Positions 18,063 through 27,904 of a stretch of 64,000 bases of DNA are shown piece after piece. Within the stretch, counting starts at the first letter, position 1. The number at the start of each line of letters is the position of its first letter. Under the pieces are notes generated by a model. That model saw nothing but the letters and a program-made list of their open reading frames with translations. It was not told the DNA's origin and searched no databases. The translations under genes were made by a program, and so were the position numbers. The stretch is from an uncultured Chloroflexales bacterium (GTDB lineage: Bacteria > Chloroflexota > Chloroflexia > Chloroflexales > Chloroflexaceae): assembly GCA_937918935.1 (NCBI GenBank), contig CAKZSI010000041.1, positions 1-64,000 on the forward strand. The letters are read 5' to 3'.

Positions 18063-18240
18063 GTGGCCCGGCGCAGGAGGGTCCCGGCGGGCCGCCCTCG
18101 CGGGAAAATACCCTTGCAGAGCCTGTCTTTGCCCGGGGGAGGGTCCGGGCAGGCTGTGCCCTCGCAGGAGAATACCCTTTCGAGCGTATCCTTGCCCGGG
18201 GGAGGGTCCGGGAGGGTGCAGCCCGCCCGGGAAAACGCTT
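18063..18240. repeat. Three imperfect tandem copies of a 63-bp GC-rich unit
   Basis: Copies begin near 18066, at 18129 and at 18192. The last two both open with TTGCCCGGGGGAGGGTCCGG and are exactly 63 bp apart. Each ends in a GGGAAAAYRCYYT-like stretch. The unit resembles other intergenic repeats of this window, for example 27752-27780 in reverse. It lies between convergent genes. Confidence 0.7.
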
Positions 18241-18257
18241 TACAACCCGTTGACGCG

Positions 18258-18629
18258 CTAGAGCAGCGTGATCTCGATCATCTCCAGCAGTTGATCAAGG
18301 TCAAACGGCTTCTGGATAATCACTGCGCCTTCGGCCTCCAGGTCGGCGAACCAGGGTTTGCGGCTCAAAGCGGTCATAAAAATGATCGGAATGCCATCGT
18401 CCTGGAGGCGCTCTTTGATGCGCTGGAACACTTCGACGCCGTCCATGTTCGGCATCATCACATCGCTTAACACCAGTCCTGGTTTGAGGGTTTCGAGCAT
18501 CTGCAGACCCTCAAGACCATCGGGCGCCAGCACGACGTCGTAGCCGGCGTTGCGCAGGGCGTACTCTAACACGGCCTGCAGCGCCAGGTCGTCGTCCATG
18601 ATGAAAATGGTACCCTTCGTCTCCGCCAT
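18258..18629 (-). CDS. Stand-alone response regulator receiver protein
   Basis: A 122-residue single-domain receiver. Asp12-14 form the acidic pocket, Asp56 in LVLSD is the phosphoacceptor, Thr near residue 84 and Lys near 106 (QKPF) complete the switch. There is no output domain, so it acts by protein contact or in a phosphorelay. No sensor gene is adjacent; the soluble histidine kinase at 23462 is one possible partner. The ATG at 18629 has a GGAGG site 5 nt upstream. A longer frame to 18698 would overlap the probable promoter. Confidence 0.9.
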   Translation of the reverse strand: MAETKGTIFIMDDDLALQAVLEYALRNAGYDVVLAPDGLEGLQMLETLKPGLVLSDVMMPNMDGVEVFQRIKERLQDDGIPIIFMTALSRKPWFADLEAEGAVIIQKPFDLDQLLEMIEITLL

Positions 18630-18696
18630 GGTCTCCTCCCGCCCTGCCAGTCGTGGTGACACTGTAACGTACCAGGCGTCACGAGAATTGTTTGCC

Positions 18697-18702
18697 ATTA
18701 TA
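18697..18702 (-). promoter_or_regulatory. Candidate -10 box of the receiver gene
   Basis: TATAAT on the minus strand, about 68 bp before the ATG. No good -35 box is seen at the expected distance. Confidence 0.4.
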
Positions 18703-18761
18703 ACAGGGTTTGCAGCGCGTATTTTTATACGTTGTATTTTCTAGGAACAAACGTGAACATC

Positions 18762-18778
18762 GGGAAAGCGGGTTTCCC
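18762..18778. repeat. GGGAAA/TTTCCC palindrome, family A member
   Basis: GGGAAA-N5-TTTCCC, with a weaker second copy at 18836-18849. It lies between divergent genes (receiver and thioesterase). Confidence 0.55.
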
Positions 18779-18906
18779 TGCGCCCCTGCCCGCCGGGCGA
18801 CCGACGGCAGCGCAATCTTCGGGGTTGGGCGTAGAGAAACCTGCTTTCCCCCACACCTTCTCCTCGGAGGAACCCGCGCTTTCCCCGCGTTACAATCAGG
18901 AGCCCT

Positions 18907-19374
18907 ATGAATGACCTGCCGCAGCTTCTGGCCGAGTATCCGTTCGTGCACTGGGAGACGGTACGCTTCCGCGATCTCGATGCCTTTGGGCACGTTAACA
19001 ATGCGGTGTACGCCACCTATCTGGAGGCCGCGCGGATCGCGTATTTGCTCGATCTGACCGGGGCCTCGCTGATGGAGATGGGCATCATTCTGGCCGAGCA
19101 GACCATCAGTTACAAACGGCCGGCGTATTTCGGGGAGCGTCTGGCGATCGGGGTGCGGGTGACCATGTTTGGCAAGAAGAGTTTCACAATGGAGTACGTA
19201 GTGGCGCGGGCAGGTGATGGCGCGATAATCGCTACTGGCCAGAGCGTGCAGGTAGCCTACGATTACACGACGGAGCGCACCGTCGCCGTGCCAGAGGCGC
19301 TGCGCGCGGCAGTGGCGCAGCGTCAGGCGGGGCGCGAGCCATGCCATGAGGGCGAGGCGGGCGAGGGGGTGTGA
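18907..19374 (+). CDS. Acyl-CoA thioesterase, 4-hydroxybenzoyl-CoA thioesterase type
   Basis: A 155-residue hotdog-fold protein. RFRDLDAFGHVNN near residues 20-32 is the family signature with catalytic Asp25, and YLEAAR follows on the central helix. It likely hydrolyses acyl-CoA or acyl-ACP thioesters in the cytoplasm; the chain preference is unknown. The ATG follows AGGAG. The last 15 residues are Glu/Gly-rich and probably disordered. Nothing beside it points to a specific pathway. Confidence 0.88.
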   Translation: MNDLPQLLAEYPFVHWETVRFRDLDAFGHVNNAVYATYLEAARIAYLLDLTGASLMEMGIILAEQTISYKRPAYFGERLAIGVRVTMFGKKSFTMEYVVARAGDGAIIATGQSVQVAYDYTTERTVAVPEALRAAVAQRQAGREPCHEGEAGEGV

Positions 19375-19521
19375 CGCTACTGCTTCGGCCTTACTCGGCG
19401 CCCACTATGCTGTCGGAGGGCACAGCTCTCAGCGCCTCCCGTGGACGGGTACGCAACGGGCCGCGCCGCGAAACTCCGGCTTCGTGGTGCATCGGGCGAG
19501 TTTTCGAACGGGAGGGTCTGG

Positions 19522-19536
19522 GAGGGCAAAGCCCTC
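19522..19536. repeat. GAGGGC palindrome, family B member
   Basis: GAGGGC-AAA-GCCCTC preceded by GGGAGGGTCTG, between convergent genes. The same preceding motif appears at 45561-45568. Confidence 0.6.
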
Positions 19537-19567
19537 GCCCTTTCATGTAACGTGCCGGATGCGCCAC

Positions 19568-20986
19568 TTAGCGTTGCAAAGCGACGACGAAACTGGCCTC
19601 GCCGAAGGGTTGGTCTTTGATGCGCACGTGGAGAGTGGTGGCGCTGTTATTCAGCGGCTGGTTGACGATGGCAACGCCGCGCTCCTGTGTGCCCGGGGCC
19701 ACGCGGATGGTTGAGGGTTCGGAGGCGTCGTCATCAATCACGTATTCGTTGCCGAGGCCATCGCTGATGCGGATGTTGTCGCGGTCGAGGGGGAACTCGA
19801 TCAAACGGTCCGAGTTATTTTGCACGCTCCAGGTGAGGTGGACGGCGCCGTCGCAGGTGGAGATGCGTTCGAGGGCCACCACCACCTCCGGCAGAGGAGC
19901 GGTGGCGCTCCCGCCTTCGGCGATGCTGCGCCAGCTTCCGCTGACGCTATCAAAGCGTTTGGCGACCACCTGGTAGCCGGCCCACAGGCAGCTCTGCTCG
20001 GAGGCGCCGAGGGGAAAGGCGGCGCTGCCAGCAGGCACGCCGGTGACTTCGACCAGCGGCGCGGGGGGGGCGTCGGCGACGGGGATCAGGCGGGTGGGGC
20101 GCAGGAGCAGCGCCAGGGCCAGGATGGCGGCCAGTGCGGTCAGGGCGACAGCCAGGCGCCCGGTGGCGCTGCGCGTGGCCATCAGGGCGCGCTGCCAGGG
20201 GCCTCGGGGCCGCACCGCTTCGGCAGTGTCGGGTTCGCCGGCGGGTAACGCGGGGGTGCCGTCGTCGACGGGGGCCGGGGTAGGTTCGCGCCGGGGCGTG
20301 GCCTCCACCGCCACAACGGCATTTCCCTGCCCGCCAACAGCTTCAGCCGGGTCGGCGGCCAGATCCGGGTCGCTGATCACCCCGCGGAGCACGGTGTTGA
20401 TCTCCTGCCAGGGTGTCAGGCGCAGCATCTGAGGGATGGCCAGCATCTCCTCCTCGGTCAACTCGATCTCCGACGAGCGCTCGGTGATCACGTAGGCCGG
20501 CAATTCGTCCATGCCCTTCAGTTCGACCTTCCAGTCAAGTTCGATCTCCGAGCCTTCCTGGATGGACGGTGCGATCACTACCACCCGCTTGCAGGTGCGA
20601 AAATCAACGTCGTTGATCTTCTGAGCGGGGAGGAACTCGCTGCGGTGCTCGTTGAGGTAGTTGGTGAGGGCGTGGAAGTAGGAGATGACCTGGTTGTAGG
20701 GGTTCTTGCGGCCTGGATTGAGGCGCTTGCGTTCGCCGTTGCGCCCCTCGACGAACCAGGGGCCGTTGACGCTGCCGATCACCCGCCCGTCGCACTGCTT
20801 CAGTTCGATAATGAAGACGGCGTCGTGCTTGATGATCACCAGATCAATCGTGCGCCCGCCCACGCTGAAGTTGGCCAGAATGAGGTACAGCCCCTCCAGA
20901 CGATCCAGGCCCCGGGCCAGGGCCATAATCGCGCGGCGCTCGTTGGGATGTTCTGGTTTTTCGCCGATCCAGACCTGAACTGCCAT
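19568..20986 (-). CDS. NERD-domain membrane protein
   Basis: A 472-residue protein. Residues about 10-140 form a NERD (nuclease-related) domain with the DLVII and FIIELKQCDG strands that match the conserved Asp and Glu-x-Lys of this nuclease-like fold. A variable linker leads to one membrane helix (about 278-300). The last 140 residues look like an Ig-like extracellular domain, similar to DUF4352-type folds, with two cysteines. DNA cleavage is possible but unproven, and the sensor-like topology may suit another role. The start at 20986 lacks a good ribosome site, so it is less certain than the rest. Confidence 0.82.
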   Translation of the reverse strand: MAVQVWIGEKPEHPNERRAIMALARGLDRLEGLYLILANFSVGGRTIDLVIIKHDAVFIIELKQCDGRVIGSVNGPWFVEGRNGERKRLNPGRKNPYNQVISYFHALTNYLNEHRSEFLPAQKINDVDFRTCKRVVVIAPSIQEGSEIELDWKVELKGMDELPAYVITERSSEIELTEEEMLAIPQMLRLTPWQEINTVLRGVISDPDLAADPAEAVGGQGNAVVAVEATPRREPTPAPVDDGTPALPAGEPDTAEAVRPRGPWQRALMATRSATGRLAVALTALAAILALALLLRPTRLIPVADAPPAPLVEVTGVPAGSAAFPLGASEQSCLWAGYQVVAKRFDSVSGSWRSIAEGGSATAPLPEVVVALERISTCDGAVHLTWSVQNNSDRLIEFPLDRDNIRISDGLGNEYVIDDDASEPSTIRVAPGTQERGVAIVNQPLNNSATTLHVRIKDQPFGEASFVVALQR

Positions 20987-21213
20987 GGGTTTATTTCGGA
21001 TTGTGGGTTTTGGATTGCTAACGAGACTTCTCCTTGTACGGGAGGCTCGGAGGGGTGAAGTTCCTCTGAAAACCCCTTTCCGGTGCGGTGCAGCGACGCT
21101 CGCCGCACCGGGGGTTGCGGGGGGGCGCGTTCCCTCCGAACCTCCCGTACAAGAAAGAATTTCATTGTGCTATGAGCACGCGGGTTGACGAAAGGCTTTT
21201 CGTCCCAATCGGA
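20987..21213. repeat. GC-rich repeat region between NERD gene and uvrB
   Basis: Starts with the dispersed motif TTTCGGATTGTGG, also seen at 53239-53251, followed by a CTCGGAGGGG segment (21043-21056) and a partly complementary CCTCCGAACC (21133-21142). No reading frame is credible. Confidence 0.5.
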
Positions 21214-23241
21214 TCAGGTGTCCAGCGCCAGCGTCTTCCTGAGTTCGACGATCTGATCGCGCAGGCTGGCCGCCTTCTCGAACTGAAGATCGCGGGCGGC
21301 CTGCTTCATTTGTTTTTCAAGATCCTTGATCAGCTTGTTGACCTCGTCGCGCGGAATCTCGGCCAGCACGGGGTGCGGGGTCTCGTCGCGGGGGCCAACA
21401 CTGTAGGCGGCGCGCTCTTCGGCCATGCGCTTGATGCGGTCGGTGAGATCGCGCACGTTTTTGGAGATGCCCACCGGGGTGATATTGTGGCGCAGGTTGT
21501 GGGCCATCTGAATATCGCGGCGGCGCCGGGTCTCGCGAATGGCGGCCTCCATCGAGGGGGTGATGGTGTCGGCATACATGATCACCTGGCCGTCAATATG
21601 GCGGGCGGCGCGGCCAATCGTCTGGATCAGCGAGGTCTCGGAACGCAGGTAGCCCTCTTTGTCGGCGTCGAGGATGCAGACCAGACTGACCTCAGGCAGA
21701 TCGAGGCCCTCCCGGAGCAGGTTGATGCCTACGACGACATCGTACACCCCCAGGCGCAGGTCGCGCAGGATCTCGACCCGCTCGAGGGTGTCAATGTCGG
21801 CGTGGAGGTACATGGTGCGAATGCCGACTTCGCGCAGGTAATCGGCCAGATCCTCGGCCATGCGCCTGGTGAGGGTGGTGACGAGCACGCGCTGTTTGCG
21901 CTCGACACGCTGGCGCACCTCGGCAATCAGGTCGTCAACCTGACCTCTGGTGGGGCGCACGTGGACGACGGGGTCGAGCAGGCCGGTAGGGCGGATGATC
22001 TGTTCGACGATCTGTTCGCTGTGCTCGCGCTCGTAGGGGCCGGGTGTGGCCGAGACATAGATGGCCTGGTAGAGGTGCTGCTCGAACTCCTCGAAGCGCA
22101 GCGGGCGGTTGTCGAGGGCCGATGGCAGGCGGAAGCCGTAGTCCACCAGGGTCTGCTTGCGCTGGCGGTCGCCCAGGTACATGCCGCGCACCTGGGGCAG
22201 GGTGATGTGGCTCTCGTCAACGAAGACGAGAAAATCGTCGGGGAAATAGTCGAGGAGCGTCCAGGGCGTCTGGCCGGGGGTGCGCCCGTCCATGTGGCGG
22301 GAGTAGTTCTCGATGCCCGAGCAGTAGCCGACCTCACTCAGCATTTCGAGGTCGTACATGGTGCGCTGCTTGAGTCGGGCGGCTTCGAGGACTTTGCCGG
22401 TGCTCTCCAGTTCACGCAGGCGCTCGCCGAGTTCGTCCTGGATGCTGCGCATCGCGATGGCGAGTTGTTCTCTGGTGGTGACGAAGTGCCTGGCCGGGTA
22501 GATGTCCACCGCAGTGCGGGTGAGGAGCACCTCGCCGGTGAGCGGCTCGAACTCGCTGATGCGTTCGACTTCATCGCCCCAGAACTCGATGCGCACGGCC
22601 GTCTCGCTGTTGGCGGGTAGAATGTCAAGGGTGTCTCCGCGCACGCGAAACGTGCCCCGGTGAAAATCAACATCGTTGCGCTCGAATTGCAAGTCGATCA
22701 ACTGGCGCAGCAGCTTGTCGCGGTTGCGAACCTCGCCCTGGCGCACGGAGATGACCACCTGGCCGTAGTCATGGGGCGAACCGAGGCCGTAGATGGCCGA
22801 AACCGAGGCCACAATGAGCACATCACGGCGGGTGAAGAGGGCCTGGGTAGCGGCGTGACGCAGGCGGTCGATCTCTTCGTTGATCTGGGCCTCTTTTTCG
22901 ATGTAGAGATCCCTGGAGGGAACGTAGGCCTCGGGGGTGTACTCGTCATAGTACGAGATGAACATCTCCACCGCTGCGTCGGGCAGAAAGTCGCGGAACT
23001 CGGCCCAGAGCTGGGAGACGAGGGTCTTGTTATGGGCGAGGACCAGGGTTGGGCGCTGGATCTGGGCGAAAATGTTGGCCATCACGAAGGTCTTCCCGGT
23101 GCCGGTGGCCCCGAGCAGGGTCTGATGGCGATAGCCGTTGCGCAGGCCCTGGACGAGCTTTTCGATGGCCCGGGGCTGGTCGCCGGTGGGAGCGTAGGGC
23201 GCTTCAACACGGAAGGACATAGCGTCTTCAGGGGTAGCCAT
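21214..23241 (-). CDS. uvrB: Excinuclease ABC subunit B
   Basis: A 675-residue nucleotide-excision-repair helicase that loads with UvrA, verifies damage and recruits UvrC. Walker A is GATGTGKTF near residue 40, and the [12 protein letters not shown] segment of the beta-hairpin region, the DESH box and the [11 protein letters not shown] helicase motif are visible. The C-terminal UVR motif (about 637-672) contacts UvrC. The length is normal. The start may be 23241 or an ATG seven codons later at 23220; neither has a strong ribosome site. It is transcribed from its own probable promoter at 23277-23282. Confidence 0.97.
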   Translation of the reverse strand: MATPEDAMSFRVEAPYAPTGDQPRAIEKLVQGLRNGYRHQTLLGATGTGKTFVMANIFAQIQRPTLVLAHNKTLVSQLWAEFRDFLPDAAVEMFISYYDEYTPEAYVPSRDLYIEKEAQINEEIDRLRHAATQALFTRRDVLIVASVSAIYGLGSPHDYGQVVISVRQGEVRNRDKLLRQLIDLQFERNDVDFHRGTFRVRGDTLDILPANSETAVRIEFWGDEVERISEFEPLTGEVLLTRTAVDIYPARHFVTTREQLAIAMRSIQDELGERLRELESTGKVLEAARLKQRTMYDLEMLSEVGYCSGIENYSRHMDGRTPGQTPWTLLDYFPDDFLVFVDESHITLPQVRGMYLGDRQRKQTLVDYGFRLPSALDNRPLRFEEFEQHLYQAIYVSATPGPYEREHSEQIVEQIIRPTGLLDPVVHVRPTRGQVDDLIAEVRQRVERKQRVLVTTLTRRMAEDLADYLREVGIRTMYLHADIDTLERVEILRDLRLGVYDVVVGINLLREGLDLPEVSLVCILDADKEGYLRSETSLIQTIGRAARHIDGQVIMYADTITPSMEAAIRETRRRRDIQMAHNLRHNITPVGISKNVRDLTDRIKRMAEERAAYSVGPRDETPHPVLAEIPRDEVNKLIKDLEKQMKQAARDLQFEKAASLRDQIVELRKTLALDT

Positions 23242-23276
23242 CCCGACCGGGATGCCGTTGCCGCGAAACCACTTGC

Positions 23277-23282
23277 ATTATA
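23277..23282 (-). promoter_or_regulatory. Candidate -10 box of uvrB
   Basis: TATAAT on the minus strand, 36 bp before the upstream ATG. The -35 region is not recognisable. No obvious LexA-type dyad was found here. Confidence 0.45.
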
Positions 23283-23406
23283 ACCCACCGGTTGGGGGTT
23301 TGCATGGGTGTGACGAAATGTTGTACATGCTCCCCATCGCCCGGCGGCTGAAGCCGGCGCCGTCTTGCCGAGGCCACTGAGCGGGTTTTCGTCCCCGCCA
23401 TTGAGT

Positions 23407-23431
23407 AGGGGCGGCCCTCGTGGCCGCCCCT
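23407..23431. repeat. AGGGGCGGCC hairpin downstream of the kinase gene
   Basis: AGGGGCGGCC and GGCCGCCCCT form a 10-bp stem around a 5-nt loop. It lies 31 bp past the stop of the histidine kinase gene and may end its transcript, although there is no T-run. Confidence 0.5.
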
Positions 23432-23461
23432 GCCTGGCGCGTGGCCGCCCCTGACCTGCTG

Positions 23462-25378
23462 TCATTGCTGTAGGCCGAAGGGGTCCTGGCTTACAGAAGA
23501 GAACTCAACCGGCGGGGAATCGGGCGCGTACAGCGTCGGCGCCGAGGTGCTTGCCGGCAGGTAGATGAGCACCGTCGTGCCCCGATTGGGGGCGCTGGAG
23601 ACCGCGATCGCGCCGCGGTGGCCGCGGACGATCCCCTGCAAGGCGGCCAGGCCCAGGCCGCGCCCGCTGAATTTGGTGCTGAAGAACGGCTCGAACATGC
23701 GTGAGCATGTAGCTTCGTCCATGCCGCAGCCGGTATCGCTGACGCTCATGCGCACATACTGGCCAGGCGAAAGACCCGCGCCGCAGATCAACTGCTCGAT
23801 CCGGGCCTGATCGAGGTCCTCAACGACCGTCTCCAGGGTGATCTGGCCCGGCTGATCGCCGAGGGCTTCGTTGGCGTTGACGAGGAGGTTCAGGATCACC
23901 TGGCGGATCTGGGAGGCATCGGCCTCGATGAGGGGGAGGCTGGCAGTAAGACGCTGCTGCACAGTGGTATGGCGGCTGAGCGTCGAACGCAGCAGATCCA
24001 CCATCTCGTGGATCAGTTCGTTGAGTTGTATGGGCTGGGTCAGGAAGCGGCCCTTGCCAGCGTAGGCCAGCATCTGGGCGGTCAGATCGGTGGCGCGCTG
24101 GACGCCCTGCACGATAGCTTCGACGCTTTCGCGAGGGGGCGAGCCGGGGGGCAGGTCGAGCAGGGCCAGTTCGGCGTGGCCATTGATGGCCGCGAGGAGG
24201 TTGTTAAAGTCGTGGGCCAGCCCGCTGGCCAGGATGCCGATGCTCTCGTGGTGCTGCGCTTCCTGGATCTGGCGCTCAAAGGCGAGGCGCTCCTCTTCGT
24301 GGCGCCTGCGCTCAGTGATGTCCAGGGCAACGCGCCCGATGGCGATGATCGCCCCATCGGCGCCGCGGATAGGAAAACTGTGCATCAGCCACACGCTGCC
24401 GGTCAGGTCAAGACTACTATATTCGCACGTGATGTGCTCGCCGGTTTGCTGAATGTGCAGGCGTTCCTGCTCTGCCATCCGCACAACCTCGGGCGGGTAG
24501 AACGGGTCGGCTGTCTGGCCCAGGATCTGCTCGGGTGTTGTCAGGCCAAGCGCGTGTAAGAAATGCTTGTTTACCAGAATAAAACGCCCTTCCAGATCCT
24601 GTATAGTAATTACTGCTGGAATATGATCGAGAGAACTATGCAAAAAAGCCTGCTGTTGTTGGAGTTCGAGCGAAATCCGCTGTCGCTCGCGCACCTCGGC
24701 TTGTAGTTCGGCAATCGTGGCGCGAAGGTGGGCCGTGCGAGCCTCGATCTGTTGCTCCAGATGCTGGTTGAGGCGTTCAAGCTTGCGTTCGGCGCGGCGA
24801 CGGGCCTGGAGTTCGGCCAGGATTTGCCGGTTAGTCTCCGCCAGGCGGGTGAGCAGGGCATCGTGTTCACGCTGCGAGCGCCACTGCGCGCTGATGTCGC
24901 GCAGGTACACGATGAAACGTGGGGCTAACCCCTGCAGATCGGGAACCGTTACCGCTCCGAGTTCAAACGCCTGCAGATCGTCCCTACCGGATCTGGTGGT
25001 AAAACTGGTGCGTTGATGAGCGGTGTGATTTGCGCTCACCTGATTCAGGTGGAGCAAGACGACAGAGGCGATGTCCGGGCCAACCAGCGAGCCGAGTGGC
25101 TGGCCAATAGCTTGCTCGGCTGTCGTACCGCTCAACTTCTCAAAGGAAGGGTTGACATAGAGCACCCGAGGCCCAGGCGGATCGAGAGGGGCAGCTTCCA
25201 CGACGACAATCGCCGCCCGGGCATACCAGAGCAGTGTCTCGAAGAGGTGCAACCGCGTCTGAATCTGCTCGGGCGTCGCGGCAATGATACTGTGGAGGCG
25301 TCGATTCTCGGCTTCAAGTTCGGCCAGACGCTGGCGCAGGGCCTCGAGTTCGTTCACGGGTGCCATGACTGGTTCCAT
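23462..25378 (-). CDS. Soluble PAS-domain sensor histidine kinase
   Basis: A 638-residue kinase with no membrane segments. A short coiled coil starts the chain, followed by a PAS domain (about 45-170), a longer coiled coil (about 175-255) and a second PAS domain (about 255-370). The phosphoacceptor is His389 in SGLAHDFNN. The ATPase domain has NLLVNANEAL (N box), DTGCGMD (G1) and GRGLGLAA (G2). It senses an intracellular cue, perhaps redox or a ligand bound by PAS. No response regulator is adjacent; the receiver at 18258 is a candidate partner. The start may be 25378 or 25366. Confidence 0.92.
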   Translation of the reverse strand: MEPVMAPVNELEALRQRLAELEAENRRLHSIIAATPEQIQTRLHLFETLLWYARAAIVVVEAAPLDPPGPRVLYVNPSFEKLSGTTAEQAIGQPLGSLVGPDIASVVLLHLNQVSANHTAHQRTSFTTRSGRDDLQAFELGAVTVPDLQGLAPRFIVYLRDISAQWRSQREHDALLTRLAETNRQILAELQARRRAERKLERLNQHLEQQIEARTAHLRATIAELQAEVRERQRISLELQQQQAFLHSSLDHIPAVITIQDLEGRFILVNKHFLHALGLTTPEQILGQTADPFYPPEVVRMAEQERLHIQQTGEHITCEYSSLDLTGSVWLMHSFPIRGADGAIIAIGRVALDITERRRHEEERLAFERQIQEAQHHESIGILASGLAHDFNNLLAAINGHAELALLDLPPGSPPRESVEAIVQGVQRATDLTAQMLAYAGKGRFLTQPIQLNELIHEMVDLLRSTLSRHTTVQQRLTASLPLIEADASQIRQVILNLLVNANEALGDQPGQITLETVVEDLDQARIEQLICGAGLSPGQYVRMSVSDTGCGMDEATCSRMFEPFFSTKFSGRGLGLAALQGIVRGHRGAIAVSSAPNRGTTVLIYLPASTSAPTLYAPDSPPVEFSSVSQDPFGLQQ

Positions 25379-25410
25379 GAAACTCTGGTACTGAGGGTTC
25401 TTTCAGAAGA

Positions 25411-25425
25411 GGAAACCAGGTTTCC
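25411..25425. repeat. GGAAACC palindrome, family A member
   Basis: GGAAACC-A-GGTTTCC, perfect, 33 bp upstream of the histidine kinase ATG. It is followed by the CCGCGCCCCGG tail seen after several other members. Confidence 0.7.
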
Positions 25426-25597
25426 CCGCGCCCCGGTCTGGGGAGGGGGTGTGGAGGCTTGATCCTTCCAGAAACCCTGTTACATGCCTGAGGGTATCAT
25501 AGCAAATACATGTATCCAGCACATACACCAGGGTGCGAAGGCGATGCTGTCAGAGATGGTCGTGGGTGCCGGTCATAGTTGTATCATGAGGCAATGC

Positions 25598-25622
25598 AGC
25601 GCCGGCCCGGCGGGCCGGCGCT
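25598..25622. terminator. Strong hairpin downstream of the SIMPL gene
   Basis: AGCGCCGGCCC-GGC-GGGCCGGCGCT, a perfect 11-bp GC-rich stem 52 bp beyond the SIMPL stop. There is no T-run, so termination is inferred from position and stem strength. Confidence 0.5.
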
Positions 25623-25673
25623 ACGCGATGAGCAGGGCCGAAAGCGCCGGGTCGGCGCGACGCCATTACCCTC

Positions 25674-26423
25674 TTAGCGCAGTTCGTAGGTGACCTGGAT
25701 GTGCGCGGTGACGGTCTGTTCGCCGGGCTGCACCGGTACCGGCGCGCCGGCCTGGGCGGCATTGTCGCGCATCATCGCGGGCAGGGGCGTGATGGCGCCG
25801 GGGTTCTCAGTAATGACCAGCACGCTGCCGAGCGCGGCGCCGCCGGCGCGGGCGTACTGCTCGGCGCGGGCGCGCGCATCGGCCATTGCCGCGTCGCGAG
25901 CCTGCTCCTGGACGGCCCTGGGATCGCTCAAACCGAAGCTGATGCCATAGACGCGGTTGGCGCCAACCTGCACCACCTGATCGAGCAGGGCGCCGGCCTG
26001 CGCCAGGTCACGAATGGTGACCTGTACCATGTTGCTCACCGTGTAGCCGGTGATGGTGCGACCTTCGTTCCCGTAAGCGGCGTAGATGTTAAAGCCCGTC
26101 GTCTGAATGTCTTTCTCGGCCACGCCGAGGGCCTTGAGCTGGTCAATGATGGCCTGCACCTGGGCGGTGTTCTGCGCCAGGGCCTCCTGGGTGGTCGGGG
26201 CAGTGGTTTCGACGCCCAGGTGCACCACCGCCAGGTCGGGGGTGACACGCACCTCACCCTGGCCGGTTACGGTGACCTGCCGCATTCCGGGGACGCCAAC
26301 ACTCTGTGCCTGGGCCGGCGCCGGGCGCGCGAAGGTCAGGCCGGCCAGGGCGCCAATGGCCAGCACGGCCACGAGCAATGCGCCGGCCAGCACGCCAATG
26401 AGGGTAGAATTGCGGGTGTCCAT
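25674..26423 (-). CDS. SIMPL-domain (DUF541) exported protein
   Basis: A 249-residue protein with a signal or anchor helix at about 8-32 and a SIMPL domain over the rest, recognised by the VTVTGQGEVRVTPDLA start and the repeated alpha/beta pattern ending in QVTYELR. Family members are periplasmic or surface proteins of unclear function. The ATG at 26423 has AGGAG 8 nt upstream. An in-frame extension to 26654 covers repeat DNA and is not used. Confidence 0.9.
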   Translation of the reverse strand: MDTRNSTLIGVLAGALLVAVLAIGALAGLTFARPAPAQAQSVGVPGMRQVTVTGQGEVRVTPDLAVVHLGVETTAPTTQEALAQNTAQVQAIIDQLKALGVAEKDIQTTGFNIYAAYGNEGRTITGYTVSNMVQVTIRDLAQAGALLDQVVQVGANRVYGISFGLSDPRAVQEQARDAAMADARARAEQYARAGGAALGSVLVITENPGAITPLPAMMRDNAAQAGAPVPVQPGEQTVTAHIQVTYELR

Positions 26424-26637
26424 AGGTGTACTCCTGCGCGAGGCGGGCAACGCCCGCGGATCATCTGTCGTCAAGAGTACAACGTTGGTTCGGGCGCAAA
26501 AGTTCCCGCTTGCAGAGGGATGCGGCGATCCGGTCGCCCTGCGCCCCTGCAACGCGGGCGGCCCCACCGCTGGACAGCGGAAGCCCGGGCAATCGGGTTT
26601 CTCCGTGCCCCTGCCCGTGGGCGGGCCGTGGGACCTT

Positions 26638-27726
26638 TCAGGCCCGCCGGCCATTCAACGCGCGCAGGGCGTCGGCGCGCCCCTGGGTGAAGAGGCGATG
26701 ATGGTTGACGCTCTCATAGTCAATGATCCAGTCGAGGGGCATCAGCGTGAGGGGGGCGATCACCGTTGGCAGGGCGATGGGCCGGGGCACGGGACCGGGA
26801 GGCAGTTCCAGGCCGGCGGCGCGCAGGCGCGCCATGGCCTCGGCCAGGCGGTTACGTTGCTCCAGGGCCTCGAAGGCCATGCGGTAAGAAGCCAGGAGCG
26901 TCCAGTCGAGGGCCAGGGTGGCGGCCTGCACCAGATCGCGCGGGGCGGCAAGCGACGGCTCGTGAGGGGACGGACTCCAGGGCGTCATTATGACCACCAG
27001 GATGTCGAGATCATCCTCGCCGGCCAGGTCAATCACCGGCTCGAGGGGCGTATTGGCGATCACCGCCCCGTCCCAGTACTTGCGCTGGCCGATCTCGGTC
27101 CAGGGATAAACGACCGGAATACTGCACGAGGCCAGGAGGTGATCGATGCCGATCATCTGCGCAGGGTGGCCCTGGAACGGCCGGTTGCAGAAGACCTCGA
27201 GGGCGCCGCTCTGCAACTCGGTGGCGGTGATCAGCAGGGCGGGTGCGTCGGGGCCGTTGATGCGCCGAAAGTCCATCCAGGCGGCGAGGGTGTGGCGCCA
27301 GGGGGTAGTATCAAGTAGACTGCGGAAGGGCCGGGCGCGAAAGAGCGCCCCGAGGCGCTCCAGGAGGCTCGCGGCACTCCGGGCGCGTTCGATGGGGGGC
27401 AGGCCATAGCGGCTGGCCCCGCCGCGGGTCTGTGAGGTCAGCACGTTACGCAGGAGAAAGCGTAGCAATGGGCGGGTTACTGGCGGCAGGTCATGGGAGA
27501 GGCGATGCACGTCCTCGGTGTGCATTCGCAGCCACAACTCACGCAGGCGGGCGACGGGCAGCCCGGAGGCCAGCGCCGCAGCATTGATCGCCCCGATCGA
27601 GGTGCCGGCGACGATGTCAGGGCCGCGACCGTCTTCCATCCAGCCTGTTTCGACCAGCGCCTCGATCACGCCGACATGGTAGGCGCCGCGGGCGCCACCG
27701 CCCGAGAGAACCAGGGCTTTTTTCAT
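26638..27726 (-). CDS. Patatin-like phospholipase
   Basis: A 362-residue lipid acyl hydrolase. GGGARG at 9-14 forms the oxyanion hole, Ser43 in GTSIG is the nucleophile, and Asp219 in YWDGAV completes the Ser-Asp dyad. There is no signal peptide, so it probably acts on the inner face of the membrane or on cytoplasmic lipid. Its own start lies beside the intergenic region shared with the beta-glucosidase gene. The ribosome site is weak, but homology begins at this ATG. Confidence 0.93.
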   Translation of the reverse strand: MKKALVLSGGGARGAYHVGVIEALVETGWMEDGRGPDIVAGTSIGAINAAALASGLPVARLRELWLRMHTEDVHRLSHDLPPVTRPLLRFLLRNVLTSQTRGGASRYGLPPIERARSAASLLERLGALFRARPFRSLLDTTPWRHTLAAWMDFRRINGPDAPALLITATELQSGALEVFCNRPFQGHPAQMIGIDHLLASCSIPVVYPWTEIGQRKYWDGAVIANTPLEPVIDLAGEDDLDILVVIMTPWSPSPHEPSLAAPRDLVQAATLALDWTLLASYRMAFEALEQRNRLAEAMARLRAAGLELPPGPVPRPIALPTVIAPLTLMPLDWIIDYESVNHHRLFTQGRADALRALNGRRA

Positions 27727-27904
27727 AGGCCGCTAAAAGGTGGTCTGGGACGGCGCAACCCTCCCGGACCCTCCCGATGAAACAGAGTTCGTCATAGTAC
27801 AAACGTCAGGGTAGCCGCGATTTCACCAGCGGGGTCAGGGTCTTTCCTGGGAGGGTGCGGTTCCCAGATCCTCGCTACCACTCGATAGGGGAGATGACGC
27901 AAGG

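Noticed and set aside
18003-18470. 155-residue plus-strand frame after the HIT gene
   Set aside because: Encoded by the tandem repeats and by the antisense of the receiver gene.
21088-22620. 510-residue plus-strand open frame opposite uvrB
   Set aside because: Antisense shadow of uvrB with no homology and a start inside repeat DNA.
25598-25622. Strong hairpin considered as an insertion-sequence end
   Set aside because: No partner copy or transposase nearby. A position after the SIMPL gene fits a terminator better.
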